A DNA stretch of 64,000 bases from Mycobacterium florentinum (GCF_010730355.1 NZ_AP022576.1:4526001-4590000), one strand, 5' to 3'; shown: positions 8,801 to 16,185, counted from the stretch's first letter. The notes: generated by a model from the letters alone, not told the origin. A program made the numbers and translations.

Positions 8801-8909
8801 GTGGACGCCGGGGCTGGCAATACTCGTCCTGATTGTCGCATTAGTGTTGCGCCGCCGGCCTTTTCGGCGGGGACAACGCCCTGGTAAGAGTCCGGAACCC
8901 GGCGCGTAA
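5880..8909 (+). CDS. VIT-VWA-DUF4349 multidomain membrane protein
   Basis: 1009 residues with an unusual domain order. Residues about 40-165 form a VIT domain (VELTQDFVNSYDVPLEASYVF, then FPLPDRGAVTRM). Residues about 298-470 form a von Willebrand A domain with an intact metal site: DRSGS near 307, the Thr of GGTEM, and Asp of LVTDGQ. A Pro-rich linker leads to a transmembrane helix at about 704-724. Residues about 780-960 match DUF4349 (YKRDIITTGSVQMVV, then a coiled-coil LDLMRRAGSVADLLAAES). A second membrane helix lies at about 963-990, before a basic tail. The likely layout puts VIT-VWA in the cytoplasm and DUF4349 outside. No enzymatic motif is visible; a metal-dependent adhesion or scaffold role is inferred. 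It is coupled to the MerR gene. Confidence 0.85.
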   Translation: MMTVRITTMTDAEAARSAAADDEAGLGALCTERGNLPLDCIDVRAEITGLTSRVELTQDFVNSYDVPLEASYVFPLPDRGAVTRMRMSADGRVVEAELREREAAREAYDQAIASGRRASIAEEERPDVFTMRVGNILPGERVSVALTLVCPLSYEDGEATFRFPLVVAPRYIPGEPLAAVAVGDGYADDTAAVPDASRITPPVLLPGFPHPVPLAIEVGIDPCGLALSEVRSSLHAVSTDDDRIRVRPGERADRDFVLRLRYGADDLTNSLVLVPDADGDEGTYQLTVLPPASSAPARPRDLVLVLDRSGSMAGWKMVAARRAAARIVDTLTTGDRFAVLTFDDQIDHPAGLPDGLADASDRHRYRAVEHLARVDARGGTEMVEPLRQALAFLRETPGSDARDAVVILVTDGQVGNEDQLLRELSSDLRRVRIHAVGIDQAVNAGFLGRLAGAGGGRCELVESEDRLDEAMDAIHRRIGAPCAYSLALSTDGLTVIEDTASPARLPDLFPGVPLVAAGRYRGGATGAVTLRGTTGDDGDWSTTVAGERREAPAVTAQWARAHLRDLEDRYASADTEALERRIIDTSLRFGVLCRFTAYVAVDHRVVAEGGVRHRVMQPVEIPAGWDRCPTRDGVDALFAAAPQGMTLAGRDFSAKPMASAPVPAASALPGQPAPPVKTPSSPTPSTGGGAEGKASQSRTVKLRNVITVALVGLLLIGVGWTWSLNRVDLSTTARDEGVVGGKPVQTEDAFRPAPATKGGVGENTVAAPEAPPPPGTPADGTYKRDIITTGSVQMVVSEPTQVADRLISAVTDAGGRVDSRSERSGSSSPAVDLVLRIPADKLDGVLADAKKLGTVESMSIGHNDVTSQRVDLDARIEALQTSVNRLLDLMRRAGSVADLLAAESALTQRQADLDSLRAQRASLGDQISYATINVNLSAQPTVARQGFLGALEHGWQSLTSTAYGVVLAVGFLLPWTPGLAILVLIVALVLRRRPFRRGQRPGKSPEPGA

Positions 8910-8931
8910 CGCGCCGGCGTTCGCGGGCAGC

Positions 8932-8956
8932 CTCAGCGCGTGAAGCCCCATTCGGC
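8932..8956. repeat. 25-base direct repeat, right copy (ferredoxin 3' end)
   Basis: Second copy of the repeat at 5166-5190, here as the natural 3' end of the ferredoxin gene. The copies are 3.77 kb apart and the segment between them (5191-8931) holds only the MerR and VWA genes. Confidence 0.8.
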
Positions 8957-9229
8957 TTCGTTCTCTTCGGTTTTGAGATGCTCGGCCGGATCGTCCGCGT
9001 CGGTGAGCGGCGGCTCGGGGGCGCGGAACCGGCGCTCACCGATCTCGGTGATGGCGTGCACCGGGCAGTCCAACAGTGCCCGCATGACCGCGTCATGATC
9101 TCCTTCGGCGACGGTGCCGTCCCCGATCAGCGCCGCGTATCCCCAGTCGTCCAGCGAGAAGTATCCCGGCGCGTGCTTGGCGCAGACGCCGAAGCCGTCA
9201 CAAATGGTGCGGTCCAGACGGATTTTCAT
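8933..9229 (-). CDS. Ferredoxin (single 3Fe-4S or 4Fe-4S cluster)
   Basis: 98 residues. Cluster ligands are C10 and C16 in TICDGFGVCAKHAP and the Cys of LLDCPVHA, the C-x5-C...CP pattern of P450-partner ferredoxins. The centre position is Phe/Gly rather than Cys, so a 3Fe-4S cluster is likely. It has a longer acidic C-terminal tail than the 66-residue ferredoxin at 28448-28648. The ATG overlaps the stop of the NuoF-like gene by 4 bases (ATGA), so reductase and ferredoxin are co-translated and probably form an NADH-to-ferredoxin-to-oxygenase chain. Its last 25 bases are the direct repeat discussed at 5166. Confidence 0.88.
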   Translation of the reverse strand: MKIRLDRTICDGFGVCAKHAPGYFSLDDWGYAALIGDGTVAEGDHDAVMRALLDCPVHAITEIGERRFRAPEPPLTDADDPAEHLKTEENEAEWGFTR

Positions 9230-10523
9230 GCGTGCCTCACAGCTTCTGCCTCATACGGTCGGTCGGCGCGGAACGCGCCACCGGCGCAGTCCGGGCAGGT
9301 GCCGTCGAGATGTGCGGTGACTTCGGCCGGGAATTGATCGAGCAGGCTGGCGGCGATATTGGTGGCGGCATCCAGTGTCGCGCAGGCCCCGCGCCCGCGC
9401 AGCAGCACCGACCAACGGCGCAACCTGTCGACGTCCTCTTTCGTCGCGGCGCCGTCGCGCAGCGCCCCGGCCGCCGCCGCCATCGCCGCCGTCCCGTTGA
9501 AGCACGACCCGCACTGCCCGGCATTTTCGCGGTCGAAGTAGGCCAGCACCCCGCCGCGACCGCGATGGGGCAATCGTCGGTGATCACCGAGACCGCACCG
9601 CAGCCCAGACCGCTGCCGAGGCGCCGCATTGTCTCGTGGTCCAGCGAGGTCTCCAGCACGGTGCGGTTGAGCAGGCCGGCAAAGTACCCGCCCATCAGCG
9701 CCCCACGTACCTTTTCTGGTGAAATTCCATGCAGGGCAAGCAATTCGGTGAATGCCAAACCGTGGGGGAGTTCGTAGAGGACCGGCGGCCTGCCGCCACC
9801 GGTGATGGTGGCCAAAAACGTGCCCGGCGACAACGACGTGCCCTGCGACCGGAACTCGGCCGAGCCGTGGCCCTGCAGGTAGGGCAGATTGGCCAGCGTC
9901 TCGACGTTGCTCACCAGCGTGGGCCGATCGTCGACACCGGCTTCGAACGGGCGGGGCGGCTTATCGGTCGGCTTGGCCGGGCCACCGTTGATCATCCGAA
10001 CCGCGGCGGTCTCCTCGCCGGCTACGTACCCCGGCGCCACCGTGATTACCTGCACAGAGATGCCTTGGATTTCGGAATCGAGCTCGCCGAGGGCGGTTTC
10101 GACGCTGTGCGCTGATTCCGGGTCGGACACATACACGTATGCGCGGTCGGCGGCCACGACTGCCGCGGCCAACCGCAGTCCGTCCAAGACCAGGTGGGGG
10201 CGGTTGCGCAGCAGCCAGCGGTCCTTGAGCGAAGCCGGTTCTCCCTCTTCGCCATTCGCGATGACGACGGGGCCGCCAGTGATCAGGCGCCCGTTGTCGC
10301 GCACCGTCCGCAACTTCACCGCAAGCGGGAAGGCCGCACCGCCCCGGCCGACGAGTCCGCTGGCTTCGACCTCGCTCAGCAATGCCTCGGCATCGGCGAG
10401 CGGCAGATAGCCGCCCAGCCGTCGATAGGCCGCGAGGTCCTCGGGACCTTGTTCAATGAGCAGCCGCGGTGTGCACCCGGCAAGGGTGGCGGTGGTGATG
10501 GGGGTGGACTGGGTGGTGTTCAA
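9226..10523 (-). pseudogene. NuoF-like NADH:ferredoxin oxidoreductase, frameshifted
   Basis: The first about 325 residues (10523 down to about 9550) read as a NuoF/51-kDa flavoprotein. FMN site GRGGAAFP is near residue 60, ANGEEGEPASLKDR follows, and the SLBB-like region includes LPHGLAFTELLALHG. At DDCPIAVAAG the frame breaks: a C4 run at 9549-9552 (plus strand) needs one more base to continue into GVLAYFDRENAGQCGSC, which then stays open to 9226 and couples to the ferredoxin. The cluster motif CGSCFNG lacks the third Cys of the usual C-x2-C-x2-C. Start is TTG at 10521-10523. The frameshift may be real or a homopolymer sequencing error. Confidence 0.75.
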
Positions 10524-10559
10524 AACTGGCCTGCCATCGTCTTAGTTAGGCTTGCGCAC

Positions 10560-11033
10560 ATGCGAACTGCCGTAGTGCGTGTCAACGTCGACCCGGAAAG
10601 CGTTCTTACGCCGGCGCAACTACGCGATGGCATGGCAGCGCTCCTGCAGCTCGCGGCCGAGGCCGGCGCCGGCGTGGTCGAGAACGACCTCGCGTCCATG
10701 CCGATCAGCCGTCGCGAAGTGGAGGTGCTCGTCGCGGCCGAAGACGGCGACACGGCCAAAGAAACCGCGATCGGTTTGTGCACCATGGTATTCAGCGTTA
10801 CCCCGGTCCCGGGCGTGATTACTTTTGTCAGCCGCGGAACCGACGACGACGCGCAGGGCGTGCTCTCCGCGTTCGGCCTGACCGGTGACATTGTGCGCAG
10901 CCCCGGCGAGGACGGCTTCGACATCGTCTATGTGACGCTGCGGGAGGCGGACCTCGAACGAATTCCGGAAAGCAGAGTCCACACGGCGCTGGAAGCGTCG
11001 CTCAACTGCGAGGTCCACATTCGCACCGTGTAG
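10560..11033 (+). CDS. Conserved hypothetical protein, divergent from NuoF-like gene
   Basis: 157 residues from ATG at 10560 (MRTAVVRVNVDPES). Acidic, no signal peptide, no membrane segment, no cysteine motif. Secondary structure looks alternating: a helix rich in Ala/Leu (LRDGMAALLQLAAEAG), strands such as REVEVLVAAE and GVITFVSRG, and a C-terminal strand CEVHIRTV. Reading the frame upstream of 10560 only gives antisense of the NuoF-like gene. It starts 36 bases from that gene in the opposite direction and ends 5 bases before the convergent hydrolase, so it may share regulation with the reductase-ferredoxin pair. I do not recognise a family. Confidence 0.7.
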   Translation: MRTAVVRVNVDPESVLTPAQLRDGMAALLQLAAEAGAGVVENDLASMPISRREVEVLVAAEDGDTAKETAIGLCTMVFSVTPVPGVITFVSRGTDDDAQGVLSAFGLTGDIVRSPGEDGFDIVYVTLREADLERIPESRVHTALEASLNCEVHIRTV

Positions 11034-11038
11034 CGCCA

Positions 11039-11905
11039 TTACGAGCCCAGGAATTCGAGAATCGCCGGTGCCGCCTGCACCCAGGTGTCGAACATGTTGA
11101 AGTGATTCACCCGTCCCGCCGCGCGGTCTTCGGACGCGCGCTCCCAGGCGTCCTCCGGCCACGGCGGGTCGATGAGCTTCGATCCCTTGATCAGGCAGCT
11201 TACTTCCAGCGACGTCCGCTTGGGGTGATCCATGTCGTTCTCGCCGCCACGAATGATCAACGTGGGAACCTTTATCCGGTCGAACATCTCGTCCTCGACA
11301 CCGGGAATCGTCTGCCCCGGCTTGGAGACGAACGCGTTGAGCCAGCGCAACATGAGCTTGAGGAAGTCGTCCTTGTCGAAGTCGAGGAAACGTTGCTTGT
11401 TGGCCGGGTTCTCCGCGATCCGGTCGCGCCATTCCTGCACCTGCACCACGCCGTCCATCCCCGTGCCGCGCACCGCGAGGATGCTGGGAATGATGTAAAA
11501 GGAACCCAGCACGAAGGTGCCGTAGGTGCCGCCGACGATGTTCCACACCACCAGCTTGGTGACCATCTCGGGGTAGAGCATCGTGGTCAGCATGGAATCC
11601 CTTGCGCCGCCGGATCCTCCGGCGAGGATGCAGCGCTCGAAGCCCAGCCCCGTCACCAGCTTGTGCAGGGTCTCGGCGCGCATGTGTGATTCGCTTTGCC
11701 CATAGAACTGCACATCGGAGGCCCCGCAATTGGGCCGGTCCCACAGCAGCACCCGGTAGCCGCCCGCGGCGAGCGCCTCCGCGAGCGGGCGCAAACCTTC
11801 GATCTCCTTACTGAACCGCCCTCCGGGCGTCAGGGCAATGAGATCGCCTGAGTCACCGAGGATTTCGTAGACGACATTTCCCCCGTTGATCTCGATTGAA
11901 GGCAC
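11039..11905 (-). CDS. Alpha/beta hydrolase
   Basis: 288 residues. The nucleophile elbow is GGSGGA (Ser near residue 97), oxyanion region TPGGRFSKE, strand-4 loop LLWDRPNCGASD, and the probable catalytic Asp lies in TLIIRGGENDMDHP. The His is likely in RVNHFNMFD near residue 268. The NPANKQRF and WLNAFV cap region is typical of hydrolases in aromatic or alicyclic ring degradation. It is the last gene of a minus-strand cluster with the Rieske protein and two amidohydrolases, spaced 15 bases from the Rieske gene, which suggests hydrolytic cleavage of a product made by the other three. Confidence 0.85.
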   Translation of the reverse strand: MPSIEINGGNVVYEILGDSGDLIALTPGGRFSKEIEGLRPLAEALAAGGYRVLLWDRPNCGASDVQFYGQSESHMRAETLHKLVTGLGFERCILAGGSGGARDSMLTTMLYPEMVTKLVVWNIVGGTYGTFVLGSFYIIPSILAVRGTGMDGVVQVQEWRDRIAENPANKQRFLDFDKDDFLKLMLRWLNAFVSKPGQTIPGVEDEMFDRIKVPTLIIRGGENDMDHPKRTSLEVSCLIKGSKLIDPPWPEDAWERASEDRAAGRVNHFNMFDTWVQAAPAILEFLGS

Positions 11906-11920
11906 GCGATTCTCCTGTAG

Positions 11921-12319
11921 TTAGGCTTGGACCAGAACGTCATTGCCGACGACTCGCACCGGATAGGTGCGGATACTCCATTCCGGCTTGACCGCGGTTG
12001 TGCCGGTCGCCAGCTCGAAACCCCATTGGTGCCAAGGGCAGTAGATGAACTCCAGGTCCCGCACCATCACCGCGTCGCCGGGCACGGACTCGTCGACGAT
12101 GGTCCGTCCGCGCGGGCGCCCCGAGCACAGCGGACCGCCCTCGTGCGGGCAGTAATTCGCGATGGCGTAGAAGGTGCCGTTGACGTTGTAGACACCGACA
12201 CCGTGCCGTCCGATCGGTACCAGCTTGTGCTTGCCCGGCGGAATCTCGTCCACGGTTGCGACGACGTGCTCGCGGCCCTGGGCGAGACGAGGCTCGGGCC
12301 GTTTCGTTTCTTCTGACAA
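11921..12319 (-). CDS. Rieske [2Fe-2S] ferredoxin-like protein
   Basis: About 132 residues from TTG at 12317-12319 (LSEETKRPEP), which lies one base after the stop of the upstream amidohydrolase. Both halves of the Rieske motif are present: NYCPHEGG (Cys-x-His) and YCPWHQWGF (Cys-x2-His). The length fits a stand-alone Rieske ferredoxin rather than an oxygenase alpha subunit. It would carry electrons to an oxygenase, or serve as a small component of one; no matching alpha subunit lies in this cluster. An upstream GTG would extend it into the amidohydrolase gene and is less likely. Confidence 0.85.
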   Translation of the reverse strand: MSEETKRPEPRLAQGREHVVATVDEIPPGKHKLVPIGRHGVGVYNVNGTFYAIANYCPHEGGPLCSGRPRGRTIVDESVPGDAVMVRDLEFIYCPWHQWGFELATGTTAVKPEWSIRTYPVRVVGNDVLVQA

Positions 12320-12320
12320 T

Positions 12321-13466
12321 TCAGAGCACCCTGGTCTGACCCTCGAGCACCGGGACGGTCTCGGGCAGGTGATAGGTGGCAATGCCGTTCTTGTACATCA
12401 CCGCGTCGCGGGCGTGCTTGGGCAGGTGCTTGACCAACCAGCGCGGGTCGTCGAACGTCCAGTGCGGGTAGTCCGAGGAGAACAGCAGGATCTTCTCGCA
12501 CTCCATCCATTCCAGCGCCCGGGTCAGCTCGGTCTTGTCTTCCGGGTAGTCCAGCGGCTGGGTGGTGAACTTGATGTGGTCCTTGACGTACTCCGAGGGC
12601 CTGCGCTTGATGTCCACCCACGACTTGCGTGCTTCGTAGATCGCGTCCATCCGCCACATCAGCGGCAGGATCCAGGTGAACGCGTGCTCGACGAAGACGA
12701 TCCGCAGCGTCGGGAACCGGTCGAAGACGCCGTCGAAGATCAGGCTCATCACCTGGTTCGCGGCCAGCAGCGAGTAGGTCACCATGAAGTCGTGGTTGTA
12801 GCTGGGGAATCCGACCGGCGGGATCGGTAGCTCGTCGAATTGGCTGCGCGACAGGTGGCAGCTCACCGTGATGTCGTGCTTGGTGGCGGCGGCCCAGATC
12901 GGGTCGTATTTCGGGTGGCCCCAGGACGGCCGCGGCTCGGCCTTGATCAGAATCTGCGCCATGAACGGGTGCCCGGCCCATTTCTCGATTTCGCGCGCGG
13001 ACTCTTCGGGCTCCTCGATGGCGGCGCAAATCGAACCGCGCCACCGCTCGTGCCAGTTGTTGTGACTGTCCAGCCAGTGATTGGCCTGCCAGTCGTTCAG
13101 CGCGGCCGACATCGCGTGCTGCGCTTCGGGCAGCCGCGCCGGGTAGGCGGCCGGCTCCAGGATCGCGATGTCGGAGCCCGCCTCCATGATCAGCTGACGA
13201 AACGCCATATTCGGGTCGCTGCACGGGAATTCGCCGTTGGCCGGGAAGGTGTCCACGCGCATCGCGTAGGAGTGCGCGTAGTCGGGGGCGTCATAGTAGA
13301 TCTGCTCACCCACGGCGCGGGTGAGGAAGTACTTGCTGCGCCAGGGCTCGGGGATGTACGGGACCAGCTCGCCCCGCTTGGGCGCCGGGTGGACATCCGA
13401 ATCGACGCAACGGACGGCTATGCGCTCGGTAGCGGGAACCCGCTCCTGCGAATGGGTCAACGTCAT
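12321..13466 (-). CDS. Amidohydrolase 2 family protein (metal-dependent TIM barrel)
   Basis: 381 residues from ATG at 13464-13466, which has CTGAGGAGA just upstream; longer in-frame starts run into the neighbouring gene. The N-terminal DSDVHPAP replaces the usual D-x-H metal motif, CHLSRSQFDELP is internal, and SSDYPHWTFDDP near the C-terminus carries the conserved Asp. Members of this family are decarboxylases or C-C hydrolases acting on aromatic or cyclic acids. It is paired head-to-tail with a second, diverged amidohydrolase at 13496 and with the Rieske gene downstream. Confidence 0.85.
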   Translation of the reverse strand: MTLTHSQERVPATERIAVRCVDSDVHPAPKRGELVPYIPEPWRSKYFLTRAVGEQIYYDAPDYAHSYAMRVDTFPANGEFPCSDPNMAFRQLIMEAGSDIAILEPAAYPARLPEAQHAMSAALNDWQANHWLDSHNNWHERWRGSICAAIEEPEESAREIEKWAGHPFMAQILIKAEPRPSWGHPKYDPIWAAATKHDITVSCHLSRSQFDELPIPPVGFPSYNHDFMVTYSLLAANQVMSLIFDGVFDRFPTLRIVFVEHAFTWILPLMWRMDAIYEARKSWVDIKRRPSEYVKDHIKFTTQPLDYPEDKTELTRALEWMECEKILLFSSDYPHWTFDDPRWLVKHLPKHARDAVMYKNGIATYHLPETVPVLEGQTRVL

Positions 13467-13495
13467 CTGGGTCTCCTCAGTCTGCCGTGTTGGTT

Positions 13496-14593
13496 CTACT
13501 GTGCGCCTACCCCGGCGGGGATGTCTATGCCGTAGAGCTGCGCCGCGTTTCGCCAGCAGAGCTTGTTTCGCTGCTCGGCGGACAGCGCGCTGGGCAGCTT
13601 CTTGACATCGCCGCATTGCCAGTGTGGGTAACTCGAGCCGAACATCGTCATGTCGTCCTTGCCGGTGAACCCGAACCATTGGCTCGCGAACTCGGTGTCA
13701 CCGGGACCGTCGAGGCTGCCCTGTACGAAAAAGACGTGGCCGGGCAGGTAGTCGCTGGGAATCCGCGGCGCCCACGGCGTCTGCTCGAGGTGCGGCCGGC
13801 CGAACGTGTCCATCCGCCAGATGAACGGCGTGATGAAGTCCGCGGCGCCGTCGCCCCAGACGAATTTGAGGCCGTCGAAGCGCTCGAACACGCCCTCGGC
13901 GATCATGTTCATCAGGTGGTACAGGTAATTCAGCGCCATGAAGCTGACGTACTGCTCATAGGTGCGGGTGTTCCCGGACGGTGTCGGCGGGAACGCGATG
14001 CCCGAGCCGACCTCGATGTGCGCGGCAACGGGAAGCCCGGCGTCTACCGCGGCTTCCCACAGCGGCCAGAACTGCGGCTTGCCGTAGACCTCGCGCGATT
14101 GCAGCGGAACGCCGATCTGCACCACGCGCGGATGATCGCGCCATTTCTCGATCTCGCGCAGTGCGCCGGGGATGTCGTCGGGGTTTACCCGGATGGTGCC
14201 GCGGAACCGCTCGCCGTACTGGCTGGACTCCAGCCAGTCCGACACCATCATCTCGTTGTGCGCGGCGTGCAGCGCGCTGCCCAGATGCCGGTCGGGCATG
14301 ATGCCACGCGCCATCGGGTGCAGGATCGCGACGTCGACTCCCCGCTTTGAAAACAGCTCGTTGCCAACGAATTCCGGATCCGAACCGGGGTACTGGCCGT
14401 CCGGGCCCTCGGCGTTGGGCGCGTACTCACCGCCGGGCGCGCCGTACCAGTCCATCTCGTAGTCCGGGAACCCGCGGCTCTTGAACGGCTCACGCAGCGT
14501 CTGACGCAGCGCTTTGTTGGACGGGAAGAAAATATGCACGCTCGCATCGATGAGCGGTGTGCTTGTTCCGTCAGCGTGCTCGATCACGACAGC
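13496..14593 (-). CDS. Amidohydrolase 2 family protein, second copy
   Basis: About 365 residues from GTG at 14593 (VAVVIEHADG). TTG at 14626 and GTG at 14584 are alternatives; no start has a clear ribosome site. The N-terminal motif is IDASVHIFFP, where the family's D-x-H is followed by a long loop. VAAHIEVGSG gives a metal-ligand His, and GSSYPHWQCGD takes the place of the usual SSDYPH with Ser instead of Asp. That substitution could alter or abolish one metal ligand. It shares fold and overall length with the gene at 12321 but is clearly diverged. First gene of the 11039-14593 minus-strand cluster. Confidence 0.8.
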   Translation of the reverse strand, partial: AVVIEHADGTSTPLIDASVHIFFPSNKALRQTLREPFKSRGFPDYEMDWYGAPGGEYAPNAEGPDGQYPGSDPEFVGNELFSKRGVDVAILHPMARGIMPDRHLGSALHAAHNEMMVSDWLESSQYGERFRGTIRVNPDDIPGALREIEKWRDHPRVVQIGVPLQSREVYGKPQFWPLWEAAVDAGLPVAAHIEVGSGIAFPPTPSGNTRTYEQYVSFMALNYLYHLMNMIAEGVFERFDGLKFVWGDGAADFITPFIWRMDTFGRPHLEQTPWAPRIPSDYLPGHVFFVQGSLDGPGDTEFASQWFGFTGKDDMTMFGSSYPHWQCGDVKKLPSALSAEQRNKLCWRNAAQLYGIDIPAGVGAQ

Positions 14594-14644
14594 CACCCTT
14601 GGGTTCCGGTAGCCAAAGTGAGCCAAACCCGATCATAAGATAGA

Positions 14645-14778
14645 TAATCTAACATTCTCATAGGCTGTCGATCAATGGAATTTCGGTAAGCGTCTCGGTT
14701 AACGATATGACCTGGTAGTCATTGGTATTGCCCTCATCAGAGCAATCGTCGTTCTTCAATCAGGATAATACCATTCTC
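14645..14778 (-). promoter_or_regulatory. AT-rich control region with GAGAAT-type motifs upstream of amidohydrolase cluster
   Basis: Within the 275-base gap 14594-14868 the sequence is unusually AT-rich for this genome. A 15-base element at 14764-14778 (GATAATACCATTCTC) matches the GAGAATRNYATTCTC palindrome found upstream of several other catabolic genes here at about 12 of 15 positions. A half-site ACATTCTC lies at 14652-14659, beside a TAGAT-A-ATCTA dyad (14641-14651). These sites probably control the divergent minus-strand amidohydrolase operon. Confidence 0.45.
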
Positions 14779-14868
14779 GGCGCTCGTCGGAAGGTGGCTT
14801 CCGTGCCGTCGAGATTGCCTTGCCGCGGCCGGGCTCGCTAGGCGGTCATTACAGAGTGGGCGAACGTG

Positions 14869-15777
14869 TCACGCCGTCCGGCCGTCGTCGACGCCACCGA
14901 CGGTGACGCCGGCCGCCTTTTCGAACGGTTTGATGACGGTCGTGAAATCGGAGTCGGCGCCCTGGTCGAGCGCGGCCGCCTCCCAGAGCCGGCCGATGGT
15001 CTCGGCGATGTCGACCGGCACGCCGAGCGCCTTGGCTTCGTCGAGATAGAGCCGCACGTCCTTGACCATCAGGCCGGTGGCAAAGCCGTAGTCGAAGGTG
15101 CGGGGTAGCACCGCGCGCGGGAACTTGTCCCGACTGGCGCTCGTCGCGCCCGAGCCCGCATTGAGCACTTCGATCATCACGGCCGGGTCGAGACCGGCCT
15201 TGACGCCCATCACGACGACCTCTGACGTCGCGACCAACACGTTGGCCGCCAGGATGTTGTTGGCCAGCTTCATCGTCTGCGCCGAACCGGGTTTCGCTCC
15301 GATGTAGTACGGCCGGCCGATCGACTCGAGTACCGGCTGTATGACGTCGAACTCGCCGCGCGGACCGGAGACCATCAGCGCGAGCAGCCCTTTTTCCGCG
15401 CCGCCGACGCCGCCACTGACCGGGCTGTCGAGGGCGGCGATTCCTCGTTGGGCCAGCAGGTCATGGATGCGCACGGAGGTCCGGCTGCCCACGGTCGACA
15501 GGTCGACGTAACGCTTGACCCGGGAGCCCTCGATCACACCCGCGGCTCCCGTGGCGACCTCGAGCGACACCGCGGGTGACGGGAGGCTGGCCAGCACCGT
15601 CTCGGCGCGGTCCGCGACCTCTTTCGCCGATGACGCGGCCCGGGCCCCGAGCGAGACGATGCGGTCGAGTGTCGCGCCGCTCGTGTCGAAGGCGATGACG
15701 TCGTGGCCGTCGCCGATCAGGCGCCGTGCCATGGGAAAACCCATGTTTCCCAACCCGATAAACCCGATTTCGGACAC
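14869..15777 (-). CDS. 3-hydroxyisobutyrate dehydrogenase-like NAD(P)-dependent oxidoreductase
   Basis: 302 residues from GTG at 15775-15777 (VSEIGFIGLGNMG). The GFIGLGNMGFPMA Rossmann motif, DSPVSGG substrate loop and GAKPGSAQTMKLANN with its catalytic Lys are diagnostic of the 6-phosphogluconate/3-hydroxyisobutyrate dehydrogenase family. The longer frame upstream would overlap the next gene and has no support. It follows the carboxymuconolactone-decarboxylase-like gene by 5 bases, and that gene follows the aldehyde dehydrogenase by 22 bases, so the three form an operon that likely oxidises an alcohol through aldehyde to acid. Confidence 0.9.
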   Translation of the reverse strand: MSEIGFIGLGNMGFPMARRLIGDGHDVIAFDTSGATLDRIVSLGARAASSAKEVADRAETVLASLPSPAVSLEVATGAAGVIEGSRVKRYVDLSTVGSRTSVRIHDLLAQRGIAALDSPVSGGVGGAEKGLLALMVSGPRGEFDVIQPVLESIGRPYYIGAKPGSAQTMKLANNILAANVLVATSEVVVMGVKAGLDPAVMIEVLNAGSGATSASRDKFPRAVLPRTFDYGFATGLMVKDVRLYLDEAKALGVPVDIAETIGRLWEAAALDQGADSDFTTVIKPFEKAAGVTVGGVDDGRTA

Positions 15778-15782
15778 GATTG

Positions 15783-16163
15783 TCAGGCCTCGTCCAGTTC
15801 GGCGAACACCTCGCGGGCGATGCGGAAACTGTCCACAGCGGCCGGGACGCCCGCGTAGACGGCGACCTGCAAGAATATCTCGCAAATCTCTTCTCGGGTA
15901 ACGCCGTTGGTCAGCGCGCCCTTGATGTGCGTTCGTAATTCGTTCGGCCGGTTCAGGATTGGGATCATCGCCAGGTTCAGCATGCTACGCGTCTTGCGGG
16001 GCAAGCCGTCTCGGCCCCACACCGCGCCCCAGCAGTATTCGGTGACGAGATCTTGTAGGGGCGTGGTGAACTCGTCGGCATCGGCGAGCGCCCGGTTGAC
16101 GTACGCCTCGCCCAGCACCGCGGAGCGGATTTCGAGTCCCCGTTGATATGTTTCGCGATCCAA
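15783..16163 (-). CDS. Carboxymuconolactone decarboxylase (CMD) family protein
   Basis: 126 residues, the standard single-domain CMD length. RKTRSMLNLAMIPIL, ELRTHIKGALTNGVTREEI and FLQVAVYAGVPAAVDSFR follow the family pattern closely and resemble PcaC-type 4-carboxymuconolactone decarboxylases; the Cys of the AhpD-type C-x2-C pair is absent. True PcaC acts in the beta-ketoadipate pathway, but no other pathway genes are present here, so the substrate is probably a different lactone or beta-keto acid. Middle gene of the 14869-17610 operon. Confidence 0.85.
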   Translation of the reverse strand: MDRETYQRGLEIRSAVLGEAYVNRALADADEFTTPLQDLVTEYCWGAVWGRDGLPRKTRSMLNLAMIPILNRPNELRTHIKGALTNGVTREEICEIFLQVAVYAGVPAAVDSFRIAREVFAELDEA

Positions 16164-16185
16164 TGTCTTCTCCTTAACGACTGAG

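Noticed and set aside
5191..8931. A prophage or transposon
   Set aside because: Despite flanking direct repeats, the segment has no integrase, transposase, terminal inverted repeats or phage gene; only the repeat structure is claimed.
10620..11744. Long minus-strand frame overlapping the hydrolase at 11039 and the 10560 gene
   Set aside because: Its composition is Arg/His-rich and it lies out of frame with the clear hydrolase; a shadow of real coding sequence.
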